From Mercenaria mercenaria (Eukaryota > Mollusca > Bivalvia > Venerida > Veneridae): DNA of 64,000 nucleotides. The stretch lies in contig NW_026463179.1 of NCBI RefSeq assembly GCF_021730395.1, positions 1 through 64,000 on the forward strand. Direction: 5' to 3'. This document shows positions 52,836-64,000 of the stretch, piece by piece. Both the position numbers and the translations under genes were made by a program. Below the pieces are notes generated by a model, which was given only the letters and a program-made list of their open reading frames with translations, was not told the origin of the DNA and did not search any database. Position 1 is the stretch's first letter. Each line of letters begins with the position of its first letter.

Positions 52836-53264
52836 TCAACCCCTTTGAAATGACGGTTCCTTTTTATCGAACAATCTTTGAATGTCTTTGTTAAATTTCT
52901 TGCAAGTCCTGCTTAAGGTATTGCTTATGAAAATTTTACCTTGTAATTTTTCCTCAGGGAGGCTGGATTTTCTATCAGTTGGTGATTTAGGCGTCTCCTT
53001 TAATGCATGCTTTTCTTCAGTAACATGAATTCTTTTCTTTTCCACTGGCGGTGGTTTTAGATTTACAAAATCCTTGTGAACGGGGTTTTCTTTGGGTTTA
53101 TCTTTCATATCCTTGCCGGTTGCTCCTTTGTTTGTTACTGGATTCGCTTCGCTCTCACGTTTTGGTTTAGGGGCTACTTTGGGCCCTTTCTGAAGCTTTG
53201 GTTCAGTTTTAGTCCCGTCATCACTGTGTTGTGCAAACTTTTTCCGTAAAAGTTTGAACGCAGA
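52836..53264 (-). CDS. Terminal exon of an unrecognised Lys/Pro-rich protein
   Basis: A strong acceptor, TTTTGCCTTACAG|TCTGCG, is followed by 142 codons and a stop at 52836. It reads SAFKLLRKKFAQHSDD, then a basic, disordered part with KVAPKPKRE and FVNLKPPPVEKKR, and a C-terminal RLFDKKEPSFQRG. The proline motifs resemble SH3 ligands. KVAPKP also occurs in the linker of the CARD-macrodomain protein, which may be chance. Upstream exons were not found; they should lie right of 53300. Confidence 0.5.
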   Translation of the reverse strand, partial: SAFKLLRKKFAQHSDDGTKTEPKLQKGPKVAPKPKRESEANPVTNKGATGKDMKDKPKENPVHKDFVNLKPPPVEKKRIHVTEEKHALKETPKSPTDRKSSLPEEKLQGKIFISNTLSRTCKKFNKDIQRLFDKKEPSFQRG

Positions 53265-53549
53265 CTGTAAGGCAAAATGACACGTTTCAACCACATAAAT
53301 ATGTATTTCCTTACTTTACACATGGTTCAAACAAAAAATCAGTTATAGGTCAATGTACTGTGTGACCCAATAAATGTATGTAAACGTGTATTGTGCACGA
53401 GCAACTCGTACCTGTTTCAATTCTGAAAGCCAGAGTGAATTTGTAATGGATTCGTGGGTCTAGCTGAGAGCAACACGTCATTTTGGTAGGTACGTTTTAG
53501 CTGCTCTCATTAGTTGTGAAGTAGGTAACATCAAAGTCATGTTAAATAT

Positions 53550-55140
53550 AGTACGTAGGACCTCTGTGGCCGAGTGGTTAAGGTCGCTGACCTTGAATCA
53601 CTTGGCTCTCGTCGAAGCACGTTGAATTCTTCAAGTGAGGAAGTCATCCAGCTGGCTTACGGAAGATTGGTGGTTCTATCAAGGTACCTTCGGAATTCCG
53701 TTAGGGCCATCGCCTTTGAATGTGTTGATCTGAAACGCGATACTCGATAGTACGATGATGAAAACGCGAAATCACGAAACTACGATAACGAAAACGCGAC
53801 AAAACGATGATGATAACGCGATACTACGATAACGAAAACGCGATAATACGATAATACGATGATGATAATGCGATAACCTGTCGCGTTTTCACCATCGTAC
53901 TGTCACGTTTTCACCATCGTACTATCGTATTATCGCGTTTTCATTATCGTAGTATCGTGATTTCGCAATATCATTATCGTACTGTCGCGTTATCATCATC
54001 GTACTGTCGCGTTATCACCATCGTACTATCGCGTTATCATCATCATACTGTCGCGTTATCACCATCGGACTGTCGCGTTATCACCATCGTACTGTCGTGT
54101 TATCATTATCGCACCATCGCCTTCCGGTGCGCATTTGCATGCTAAAATGAGAAGATTAGAAGTTATGCTTTTAGAACTACAGCTCCTGCTCTAGCGATAG
54201 GGCGATATGTAGATTTGAACGCGGGTGCTCCTGTGTGAAAATCATGATTTTTATTGATGATCCTCCTATAGCTTCAGCTGCTAGTTAGTCAAAAGCAAAA
54301 CATAATTAACCATTCATTTTGCATGCTTTTTCATCTTTCGTCAATTTAAGAGACATTTACAGAAAACGAATTTAACGCTGGACAGGTTCAGATATAATTT
54401 TACTGCATTTATCATTCCTGTAAAATCATAAAAATATTCATGTCAGGCCTAAAAAAAAACCCGCCCAGATCATGGTACAATATAACATTCTTTTTTGTTG
54501 TTATTAATCTTATACTATATAGAAAACTCAAAGCGATTGACCTGCAGAGATTTTGCCAAAGTACATATTTTGTTTTAGCTGAAAATCGTTATGCATCCCA
54601 TTATCAAGCTATAGAAATCATTTTGAATTTCAACAGTGCTTAAATAACAAGATAAATAGAAACCAGAACACTGGAGGGGAAATACTTCTATGCGCATGGG
54701 CACCGGAAGGCGGTAGTACGATGATGATAACGCGAAAGTACGATGGTGATAACGCGACAGTACGATGATGATAACGCGACAGTACGTTGGTGATAACGCG
54801 ACAGCACGATGATGATAACGCGACAGTACGATAATGATATTGCGAAATCACGATACTACGATAACGAAAACGCGATAATACAATAGTACGATGGTGAAAA
54901 CATAACAGTACGATGGTGAAAACGCGACAGTATATCGCATTATCATCATCGTACTACCGTATTATCGCGTATTCCTTATCAATACATTCAAAGGCGATGG
55001 CCCTAACGGAATTCCGTAGGTACCCGTCCGTGATGAAATAATGCACGAAGGGGCACCTAGGGTCTTCCTTCACCATGAAAAGCTGGAAATCATCTATGAC
55101 CTATAACAGTGTCGGTGTGACGTTAAACCCAGCAAAAAGA
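53550..55140 (+). mobile_element. tRNA-derived SINE (family 3), split by a fold-back element
   Basis: The left part (53550-53688) has a tRNA-like head GGCCGAGTGGTTAAGG and GTCATCCAGCTGGCTTACGG. The right part (55019-55140) has CGTGATGAAATAATGCACG, AGGGGCACCTAGGGTCTTCC and GTGTCGGTGTGACGTTAAAC. Together they form one SINE of ~260 bp. GGTACC occurs at both edges of the insertion. Confidence 0.85.
53689..55018. mobile_element. Fold-back DNA element with minisatellite arms, ~1.33 kb
   Basis: The outer inverted repeats CGGAATTCCGTTAGGGCC (53691) and GGCCCTAACGGAATTCCG (to 55016) extend ~42 bp. Each arm carries tandem ACGATGATGATAACGCG-type units; arms meet a unique centre (about 54146-54684) at CGCCTTCCGGTGC and its complement. 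The left arm also folds back on itself. GGTACC is the likely 6-bp target duplication. Confidence 0.88.
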
Positions 55141-55144
55141 TTTA

Positions 55145-55821
55145 TTCATATTGTTGTTAAAGTAGGTTTACCTTTATAGAAATACATTAAAGTAATGTAA
55201 CATATATTACGTATCAAATGTGTATAAAATGTTATTTAAAAAACGTAACGGTAGTAACGATATGTGTGCTAGAACACAATAAAATGATATTATTAATGAC
55301 AAAGTTAATATTCTTGTTGAAACACAATAATTTGATTTTATCCAATTAGCTTATGTTATATTCTAGACTAGCTCCTAGTATGAAATGTAATCAAAAATGG
55401 ACTCACTACAAATGATACAAACAATAGTAACATTAAAATAGAACAAATTCAAGAAAGCATGAAGATTTGTTCCCTGACAGATGCATGTTTCTGTAGTGCA
55501 GGTTACAACTATGTATCTACCTCTGGAACAGATGTGCCGCAATCACAGAAACATTTTTTTCTTGGAATGCGATCCGTATGTTGATAAGTATCTACTGTTT
55601 GTTTTGTGTTATTTTTCCATCAACAATCTGTTCAGTAAAAGTGCCGATAGGTCAGCACCAGTCTTTCCGTTGTTCTTGTTATATTACCTGACTAAGCCCT
55701 CAACCATATACCTTTTCGTTCAATTCCATGTTTTTTGTTAGCCTGTTACACACATTAAATGAACTTTACATATTAAACATATTAAATGTGCTGTCAGACA
55801 GTACCAGACTGGACTGAATAG
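55145..55821. other. Intergenic, nothing recognised
   Basis: No supported exon or repeat boundary. Confidence 0.4.
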
Positions 55822-56033
55822 ATACTGTAAAATCATTAATATTCGTGGGGGACTAATTTTCGTGGATTTCGTGGTTGAGTCAATCCACGAAATTTAATCC
55901 CAACGAACAAGTAAAATTCCCATTCATTTTATGTTCAAAGGTTGAAATCCACGAATTCATATCCCCACGAAATTGTAGTTTTGACCAAAACCACGAAATT
56001 TCATGCCCACGAAATTAAATGATTTTACAGTAT
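55822..56033. mobile_element. Palindromic MITE (TACTGTAAAATCATT family)
   Basis: Ends ATACTGTAAAATCATT and AATGATTTTACAGTAT-like are inverted, with internal TTCGTGG / CCACGAA words repeated in both orientations. A type common in mollusc genomes. Confidence 0.85.
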
Positions 56034-59000
56034 GTAATTTGAATTTAGGAATTCTTTCAAAATAATCTAAAATTTGAAAAGAATTAAAATAGTAAAGTGG
56101 TGGCAAAACAGGACCCCTCGAGATCGGTAGATATACTTAGTAGTGCTTGGCTAAAATTCAGTGCGCTCTGCCATGTGCATTAAATAATATTTGGTATATT
56201 TCTTATTCCGACTTATCCAGTGTTTCTCTTAGAATACGAAGAATTAATTAATACATCATTATTTACTGCTCCAAACATGTTCCAGAGCTTTTAACTCAGG
56301 TCACGATCGTGTTTATACATATTGTCTGGCTGCGTGCCGTCTGTGTTTATATAGGTCTGGAAAACCGCCTAAATTTTCTACCTATTCTTTAAGTGCCTAT
56401 TACGAAATTATGGACATATGAAACAGTGATAAGCAATTCAAATACATACTTTCGTCTATAAAATGTAGTTATTTTGCTGAGAATCAATCAGAAAACATTT
56501 ATAGAACCGATTTACAGCTCTTTTATTTCTAGTTGATCTTTTACTACATCTGTTCTAGATTCAGCTTACTTACAAACAAATTAACATTCGTTTTGTTTTT
56601 TAGTGCCGCTGTTTCTTAGAATCAATACTATATTCGGCTTAAAGAATATTCTCCCCTTTCTCATTGCAACAGCGCTGTTTTCTTTGTATATACAAATATT
56701 AATATAGTCCCTCTCTGAAGGTTTTACGTAATCCCTCTATAAGAATAATCAAATAAATGTCAACAAATCCCTGCATTCCAAGATACTTTAAGGTCCATTA
56801 AATGCCCCCGGGACACTGGAGAAAAAATCCCAAGAAAAGAGGATTGCTTGTACTCAAACACCCTACTTATTATATTTACCTCTAGACTGGTATGTACAAA
56901 AAAACATGAAACATTAAACTCGCTCCTCAGGGTTCTTGTTACAGTTTGTAAATATATATATATAAAATATGTAAGTGGCTGTATCTCTACAAAATTAATG
57001 TGTATATGACTCACCATTTCAAACATAGAACAATTCCAAGTCTCCTGTAATCACATAATCTGTAATCCGTAATCACATCATTGTTAACCTTCTCTTCGTT
57101 TTACTTTCACCAGACAAAAAATTCCTGACAGTTTATAAATTACACTCACAATTTCTCCTCCTAAGCACTTCGATGATGAATTTCATATGAAAAAGATAAA
57201 TAATGAAATAAAGTTTTTCTCTATCTATACATGAAACATATGTGAAACTGAGTTTACAGAAAGAGGGTCGTTTACAAAATGCTTTACCTCACTAAGATTC
57301 CAGGCTTGCCAATTTGTATTTATAAGAAATCATGTTCTACTACTGGCAGTGCAAAGACCTTCAGTTTACACTAGATAATGATAAAAAAGACGTAAAGAGA
57401 AAATATGTAGATAATTCAAATACACGTAATGACAAAAACCAAAAGAAGAAATTTAATAACTTAAATAAACCAGAATCTAGTGGTACTGTGTGATCAAGTT
57501 TGAACCTCAGTGTTAATGAACAGGTTCGATTTTCAGTCCAAGACTAGTGTTCGGTTTCTAGCAGTTTCGGCCTATACTGGATGCTGGGGTAGAGCGTAAA
57601 CGCCGCTGATTGATTAGACTGGAAATAAGCCAAGTTGGCACTTTTATCGGATACTGAGCCTTTGCTATTTGATGTGTTTGTTATTTTTTTGCACAACTGC
57701 TAAGGTAAGGGATAAGATCAACCGGCTGCCCGGGCAACGGAAATTTTGTGTCTTCTAACTTCCATACTACTGCCGGAGGGGAGTGTAATCTACACGAGTA
57801 AATTGAACAACCCTCGTTTTTGTTTATACCTGTAGAATTTCCCGAGCCAAGAGAAACACGAATAGGCTCATTACCAGTATAGAGAGAGAAAATCAGTGTT
57901 TTAATTGTTGTTAATGAAATCAAATGCCGGTGTACTTGTTGGCATTATAAAACAATACACGTATACAAAATGTCATAAAAATGTTTTGTTTGTACGTTTT
58001 GAGCCGACGCAATTTGTTTAGTAGTAACACTGTCTGACTACGAACCCAGGGGTCGTGAGTTTTAACTCCCATTCCTCCAACAAAAATAGTCTCGTTAATG
58101 GGTCTTTACACCTGATACAGTACGATTCTGGTACCTTGCACTACCCTTTAAGTATCTTGCTATATCCTCCTACTAAATTACTAAGGCCTAGAAAATATTG
58201 TTTGTTTCCGGTAACATGCACATGGATTTTTTACAATGAAAAAAGAGAAACACAAAGCGAAAAGTAGATCTATATAAAAAAAATAGCAAAGATATCGAAA
58301 AAAAATCCAACGCCATAAAAACATTTAATTAATAGGGTCGTGTCAATTCTTTAGGGTAGGTCGGGATACCGGAAATGGACAAATTTTTAGGCCTAACACA
58401 GTAATAGCCCTCTGGAGGAAGTCGCACGTATGGGTTACCGGCGGAGAGTACAAATAAGCCTAAATACAAACATAGTATATCTTGTTCTGTTAGAAGTCTT
58501 CAGTACGGTATCAGTGTCTTCCTGACAACTTCCGTAAAAAAACAGAAGAGGGGTGTGCACAGGGGGACGAATGATTCTAGACGCGGTGTTTCCGGAGCAC
58601 ATTAATCATGCTCAGATTCTGAAATCTCTGGACTGGTACTCTGAATATTGAGGCTGAAGTGTGTGAAGCAATCATCTGCCAAATATTTCATTCATGTTAT
58701 GTACTAGACAAACATGCCAATGTTATCTTTTGATAGCAGAGCATCGATGTACATGTTCTTCTACAGTTGTACAAATTAACCGTACGGTAATCTATTACAG
58801 TGGAATGTCCGCTTGAAGTGCTGTGCTTCAGTGTATATTTAAAGTTCCAAAAGGCTTTAAATTTTATGTTAAAATCAGATGAAACATCTGTTCAAATAGG
58901 TGTTATGTATAATTACATGGTTAGGAACGTAACACTTTCAATACTGCATTTTCAGCTCGCTTTGCTCTAAAAGCATGTATCACAAATATGTATAATTGCT

Positions 59001-59477
59001 AAGTATAGGGACTGAATGACACATTATTTGAGTCAAAGTACTTTGAACAATTACAATTTAAAAGAGAGCATTGTTTCAAATACGTATGCACAAACATACT
59101 TCAGATTGTACCAATGGGCACAAGTCTGCCTAAGGGGAAAACCCCTGGATCCCCTTAAACTTACATCCCCAACCAAAATCCTGGATCTGACCCTCAATAG
59201 CTCACATCGAACTAACAATATGTAACCTTGTATGAACAACCTACATGAACATATCGTGTCGCTATAATGGCTTGACAACCTAAAATTATTTGCTTTACAT
59301 TAAATTGACTTCAGTTTCAGCCCATGTCTGTAAGCTCTACAGATTTATGCAACTGTGTTTTCAATATCATCTTGATATGTTTTGTTTTATTACACGACTC
59401 CTTGTATAAAACACCAGCCTATAGTTTGTGCTATGTAATCCGTCTACATTGAACACATAGAAGTCAAAAATTTAAAA
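56034..59477. other. Intergenic, nothing recognised
   Basis: No credible exon on either strand. Confidence 0.4.
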
Positions 59478-60394
59478 ACAAGAGCTGTTTGTAATACATA
59501 TGTGCTCCCTATGACGGGTTGTTTTCAATGTTCAGGTCCCTGAGACCATGACCTTTCAACTGTCGATCCCAAAAACTATAGGGGATATTTACTTCACAAG
59601 CCCAGTCATGCTTTCAGTTTGAAGGTTCTGAGTAAAGTGGTTCTCAAGTAATTGAGCGAAAACTGTTTCAAGGTTCAGGCCCTGTGACCTTGACCTTTGA
59701 CCTACTAACCCCAAAAAACTAAGAGGTCATTTACTTTATAAGTCCAATTATGCTACCAAGTTTGAAGGTTCTGGGTCAAGTTATTATTAAGTTACCATGC
59801 AGAAGTAGTTTTCAAAGTTTAGGTCCCCGAGACCTTGACCTTTGACCCTAAAAACATCACAAGCCCAATCATGATATCAGGTTTGAAGATACTGGGTCAA
59901 GTGGTTCTCAAGTTAGTGAGCCGAAAACGTTTTCAATGTTCAGGCCCTATGACCTTGACCCTTGACTTACTGACCTTAAAAAGCAATATGGATCATCTAC
60001 TTCATAAATCCAATCATCCTACCACGTTTGAAGGTTCTGGGTCAAGAGGATCTTAAGTTTCCATGCAGAAACAGTTTTCAATGTTCTGGTCCGAGACCTT
60101 AACCTTTGACCCTTAAAACTGTTGGGGACAAACATAACAAGCCCAATCGTGATATCAAGTTTGAAAGTTCTGGGCCAAGTGGTTCTAGGTTATTGAGCAG
60201 AAACCATTTTCACAAGCTTCAGGCCCCTGTGACATTGACCTTTGACTTACTGACCTCCAAAACAGTAGGATCATCTACATCATAAGCCCAATCCTGCTAC
60301 CATGTTTAAATGTACTGGGTCAAGTGGTTCTCAAGTTATTTAACAGAAAGTGTTTTCAAGGTTCAGACCCATGTGATGTTTGACTTACTGACCC
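59478..60394 (+). repeat. Pearl-like array, third core type
   Basis: It starts AACAAGAGCTGTTTGTAATA. Units of ~150-180 bp carry CCTTGACCTTTGAC, AAGCCCAATCATG and GTTTGAAGGTTCTGGGTCAA. A MITE interrupts or ends it at 60395. Confidence 0.72.
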
Positions 60395-60546
60395 CAAAAA
60401 TAATTTCCGAAGTCTCTTAATAAAAAAACATTCAAAAAAAAAAAAATTTCCGACCTACCTACCCTAATTTTTTTTTAGCATGTTACAGGAAACAAGAAAT
60501 TTTTTTTGAATGTTTTTTTATTAAGAGACTTCGGAAATTATTTTTG
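60395..60546. mobile_element. Near-perfect inverted-repeat MITE, ~152 bp
   Basis: CAAAAATAATTTCCGAAGTC at the left and GACTTCGGAAATTATTTTTG at the right begin arms of ~45 bp that match almost completely. The centre is ~60 bp. Confidence 0.88.
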
Positions 60547-61245
60547 TGTCAAAAAATGAATACGAATAAGAGTCTTGACTACTGACCAGGGTGTTATATA
60601 CATCGTAAGCTAAAACTGATTGACTATGTACCACCTTTTCGTGCAAGCTGCTGATAGATTTATCCCATCTGCAGCCTATGTCTAATACATTTTGTATTCT
60701 ATGATAAAGTTGCATGTAACATCCAAGCAATTAAAAGTTTGTAACGTTGTGTATGTATTGTTTTTGAAATAATTTGCTTAGATAAACAACAAATTTTAAT
60801 ATAACACCTATTTTGCCCTAGCATACTTCGACGTTTGGAATTCTAGTTTATATAAATAGTTTCTACTCTTTAAACAGTTGTTTTTTTGTTGTTTTTTTTT
60901 ACAATAAGGAAACATGTTGCTTAAATATATCATACCACTTTAGCCTCATTTGGTACTCAACTTCATCATACATATAGACAGTTCTTTGGACAACAAATAA
61001 ACATCCAGTTAATAAATACAAGAAAGATTTATTATAAATAGCTATTTTTCAATAAGCACATTTTACACGACAGCAAAAACAACATTTTTGATACAAAAGA
61101 CCATATTTCAGAAACAGACAAATAACTAACGAGGTTGTTTTTCATATATCATAAACAAACAAAGACCAATAACATTCTTAAATATCACAAATATAATTAT
61201 ACCCAGTGTAATTTTTTACTAAAAACCTACCTTCCAAGACAGGCC
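60547..61245. other. Intergenic, nothing recognised
   Basis: AT-rich; no gene seen. Confidence 0.4.
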
Positions 61246-61249
61246 AAGT

Positions 61250-63611
61250 ATAATATGTCTTCCAAAACAGGACCAGTAATATATGTTTAATGACTAACTT
61301 TCCCAACTGTAGGTTGAATGTTTCCCGCCTTCAAAAACAGGACCAGTATATGTTGAATGTTTCCCGCCTTCCAAAACAGGACCAGTATAGGTTGAATGTT
61401 TCCCACCTTCAAAAACAGGACCAGTGTATGTTGAATGTTTCCCATCTTCGAAAACAGGACCAGTATAGGTTGAATGTTTCCCACCTTCCAAAACAGGACC
61501 AGTATATGTTGAATATTTCCCACCTTCCAAAAACAGGACCAGCAAATGCTCAATGTTTCCCACCTTCCAAAACAGGACCAGTGTATGTTGAATGTTTTCC
61601 ACCTTCCAAAACAGGACCAGTATATGTTGAATGTTTCCCACCTTCCAAAACAGGACCAGTATATGTTGAATGTTACCCATCTTCCAAAACAGGACCAGTA
61701 TATGTTGAATGTTACCCACCTTCCAAAACAGGACCAGTATATGTTGAATGTTACCCACCTTCCAAAGCAGGACCAGTATAGGTTGAATGTTTCCCACCTT
61801 CCAAAACAGGACCAGTATAATTATGTTGAATGTTACCCGCCTTCCAAAACAGGACCAGTATAGGTTGAATGTTTCCAGCCTTCCAAAACAGGACCAGTAT
61901 AAGTTGAATGTTTCCCGCCTTCCAAAACAGGACCAGTATATGTTGAATGTTTCCCACCTTCCAAAACAGGACCAGTATAATTATGTTGAATGTTACCCAC
62001 CTTCAAAAACAGGACCAGTATAGGTTGAATGTTTCCAGCCTTCCAAAACAGGACCAGTATATGTTGAATGTTTCCCGCCTTCCAAAACAGGACCAGTATA
62101 ATTATGTTGAATGTTACCCGCCTTCCAAAACAGGACCAGTATAGGTTGAATGTTTCCAGCCTTCCAAAACAGGACCAGTATATGTTGAATGTTTCCCGCC
62201 TTCCAAAACAGGACCAGTATAATTATGTTGAATGAACCCGCCTTCCAAAACAGGACCAGTATAGGTTGAATGTTTCCAGCCTTCCAAAACAGGACCAGTA
62301 TATGTTGAATGTTTCCCACCTTCCAAAACAGGACCAGTATATGTTGAATGTTTCCCACCTTCCAAAACAGGACCAGAATGTTTCCCACCTTCCAAAACAG
62401 GACCAGTATATGTTGAATGTTTCCCGCCTTCCAAAACAGGACCAGTATAGGTTGAATGTTTCCCACCTTCCAAAACAGGACCAGTATAATTATGTTGAAT
62501 GTTACCCGCCTTCCAAAACAGGACCAGTGTAGGTTGAATGTTTCCCGCCTTCCAAAACAGGACCAGTATATGTTGAATGTTTCCCACCTTCCAAAACAGG
62601 ACCAGTATATGTTGAATGTTTCCCGCCTTCCAAAACAGGACCAGTATATGTTGAATGTTTCCCACCTTCCAAAACAGGACCAGTATAATTATGTTGAATG
62701 TTACCCGCCTTCCAAAACAGGCCCAGTGTAGGTTGAATGTTTCCCACCTTCCAAAACAGGACCAGTATATGTTGAATGTTTCCGGCCTTCCAAAACAGGA
62801 CCAGTATAATTATGTTGAATGTTACCCGCCTTCCAAAACAGGACAAGTATAGGTTGAATGTTTCCAGCCTTCCAAAACAGGACCAGTATATGTTGAATGT
62901 TTCCCGCCTTCCAAAACAGGACCAGTATATTTTGAATGTTTCCCACCTTCCAAAACAGGACCAGTATAATTATGTTGAATGTTACCTGCCTTCCAAAACA
63001 GGACCAGTGTAGGTTGAATGTTTCCCGCCTTCCAAAACAGGACCAGTATATGTTAAAATGTTTCCCACCTTCCAAAACAGGACCAGTATCTGTTGAATGT
63101 TTCCCACCTTCCAAAACAGGACCAGTATAATTATGTTGAATGTTACCCACCTTCCAAAACAGGACCAGTATAGGTTGAATGTTTCCCGCCTTCCAAAACA
63201 GGACCAGTATATGTTGAATGTTTCCCACCTTCCAAAACAGGACCAGTTTAATTATGTTGAATGTTACCCGCCTTCCAAAACAGGACCAGTATAGGTTGAA
63301 TGTTTCCCGCCTTCCAAAACAGGACCAGTATAGGTTGAATGTTTCCCACCTTCCAAAACAGGACCAGTATATGTTGAATGTTTCCCGCCTTCCAAAACAG
63401 GACAAGTATAGGTTGAATGTTTCCCACCTTCCAAAACAGGACCAGAAGGTTTCCCACCTTCCAAAACAGGACCAGTATAGGTTGAATGTTTCCCGCCTTC
63501 CAAAACAGGACCAGTATAGGTTGAATGTTTCCCACCTTTCAAAACAGGACCTGTATATGTTGAATGTTTCCCACCTTCCAAAATAGGACCAGTATATGTT
63601 GAATGTTTCCA
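61250..63611. repeat. Minisatellite, ~59 units of ~40 bp, with higher-order pattern
   Basis: The unit is GTTGAATGTTTCCC, (A/G)CCTTCCAAAACAGG, ACCAGTATA. A longer variant with TAATTATG and GTTACCC recurs at about 61814, 61978, 62099, 62489, 62689, 62810, 62970, 63128 and 63249, at spacings near 121 or 160 bp. Because 40 is not a multiple of three, long stop-free frames occur on both strands; they are not genes. Confidence 0.96.
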
Positions 63612-63805
63612 ATGTGTATGTATGTGCAATTTTATAAGGAAATCATGGAAATTATGGAAAAGTACAAACAATCTACTGCAAATCCAAGGTCAAGAGGCTC
63701 CAAGTTTCTCACCTGACTCATACCTTTTGACCTTGCATCTGACCAAGTTTGGTGAACATCTATCCAGCAGTTCATGTGAATCAATCGTTTTAAGCTTTCT
63801 GTTCT

Positions 63806-63860
63806 TTTGTTTTGGGTTAAACCCCGTTTTTCAACAGTATTTCAGTCATGTAACGGCACG
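63806..63860 (-). mobile_element. 5'-truncated SINE stub (family 2) with 12-bp target duplication
   Basis: GCTTTCTGTTCT flanks it at 63794-63805 and 63861-63872. It holds only the SINE 3' end: TTACATGACTGAAATACTG then GGGGTTTAACCCAAAACAA. Confidence 0.88.
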
Positions 63861-64000
63861 GCTTTCTGTTCTATTTTAAACTTTGGTAGCCCAAGTAAAA
63901 GCAATGGTACTCAGGTGAATAATAGAGAGCCACCATGTTGTTGAGTAATTATGGTTGCATACAATATCTAATGATTTCAATATCTATTTTCCCAAATACT

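Noticed and set aside
62701-63612. A 303-codon open frame and many similar frames on both strands
   Set aside because: They are products of the 40-bp minisatellite; the same peptides occur in every frame and on both strands, with no splice or start context.
1-64000. LTR retroelements, Polintons or CRISPR arrays
   Set aside because: No gag, integrase, aspartic protease, capsid or long terminal direct repeats were recognised, and the direct repeats present are satellites or transposon cores without spacers.

Overview
The window looks like an intron-rich, AT-rich, heavily transposon-loaded invertebrate genome. It is most likely a bivalve mollusc. The inference rests on tRNA-derived SINEs with bivalve-type cores, pearl-like tandem-core elements, palindromic MITEs of kinds common in bivalves, and LINEs with pentanucleotide tails. 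Most of the 64 kb is repeats; true coding DNA is a few percent. No prokaryotic genes, rRNA, CRISPR, LTR elements or Polintons were recognised.

Main gene, minus strand, 35207 to 16477. Six exons can be chained by sequence alone: every junction keeps frame and the total of 2370 nt gives a 789-residue protein. It has a short N-terminal region, two death-fold domains resembling the tandem CARDs of RIG-I/MDA5-type receptors, a long Lys/Ser-rich linker, and a C-terminal macrodomain resembling those of PARP14-type proteins. The last intron is predicted to be of the GC-AG class and holds a LINE with an uninterrupted 1153-codon ORF2. The first intron holds an older LINE split by three further insertions. 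A second, head-to-tail copy lies at 4487 to below 1. It has lost the first CARD exon, carries a 16-bp frame-breaking deletion and one in-frame stop, and so reads as a recent pseudogene whose 3' part lies outside the window.

Second gene, minus strand, 47198 to 43906. Five exons give a 144-residue calmodulin-like protein with four canonical EF-hand loops. Its second intron contains about eight head-to-tail copies of a 144-bp unit made from the end of exon 2 plus its 5' splice site, forming an array of decoy or alternative donors. A CpG-rich non-autonomous DNA transposon ends about 20 bp upstream of the start codon.

A terminal exon of an unknown Lys/Pro-rich protein lies at 53264 to 52836 on the minus strand.

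Repeats fill the rest: a degraded mariner (12.6-14.3 kb), pearl-like tandem-core elements (15.3-16.3, 17.1-17.7, 49.2-50.4 and 59.5-60.4 kb), a modular repeat (51.1-52.8 kb), a pogo/Tigger-like non-autonomous element (36.7-37.5 kb), a fold-back element nested in a SINE (53.7-55.0 kb), several palindromic MITEs, and a 2.4-kb minisatellite of 40-bp units (61.25-63.61 kb). Exon boundaries and protein joins come from reading splice sites and phase by eye; transcripts would be needed to confirm them.
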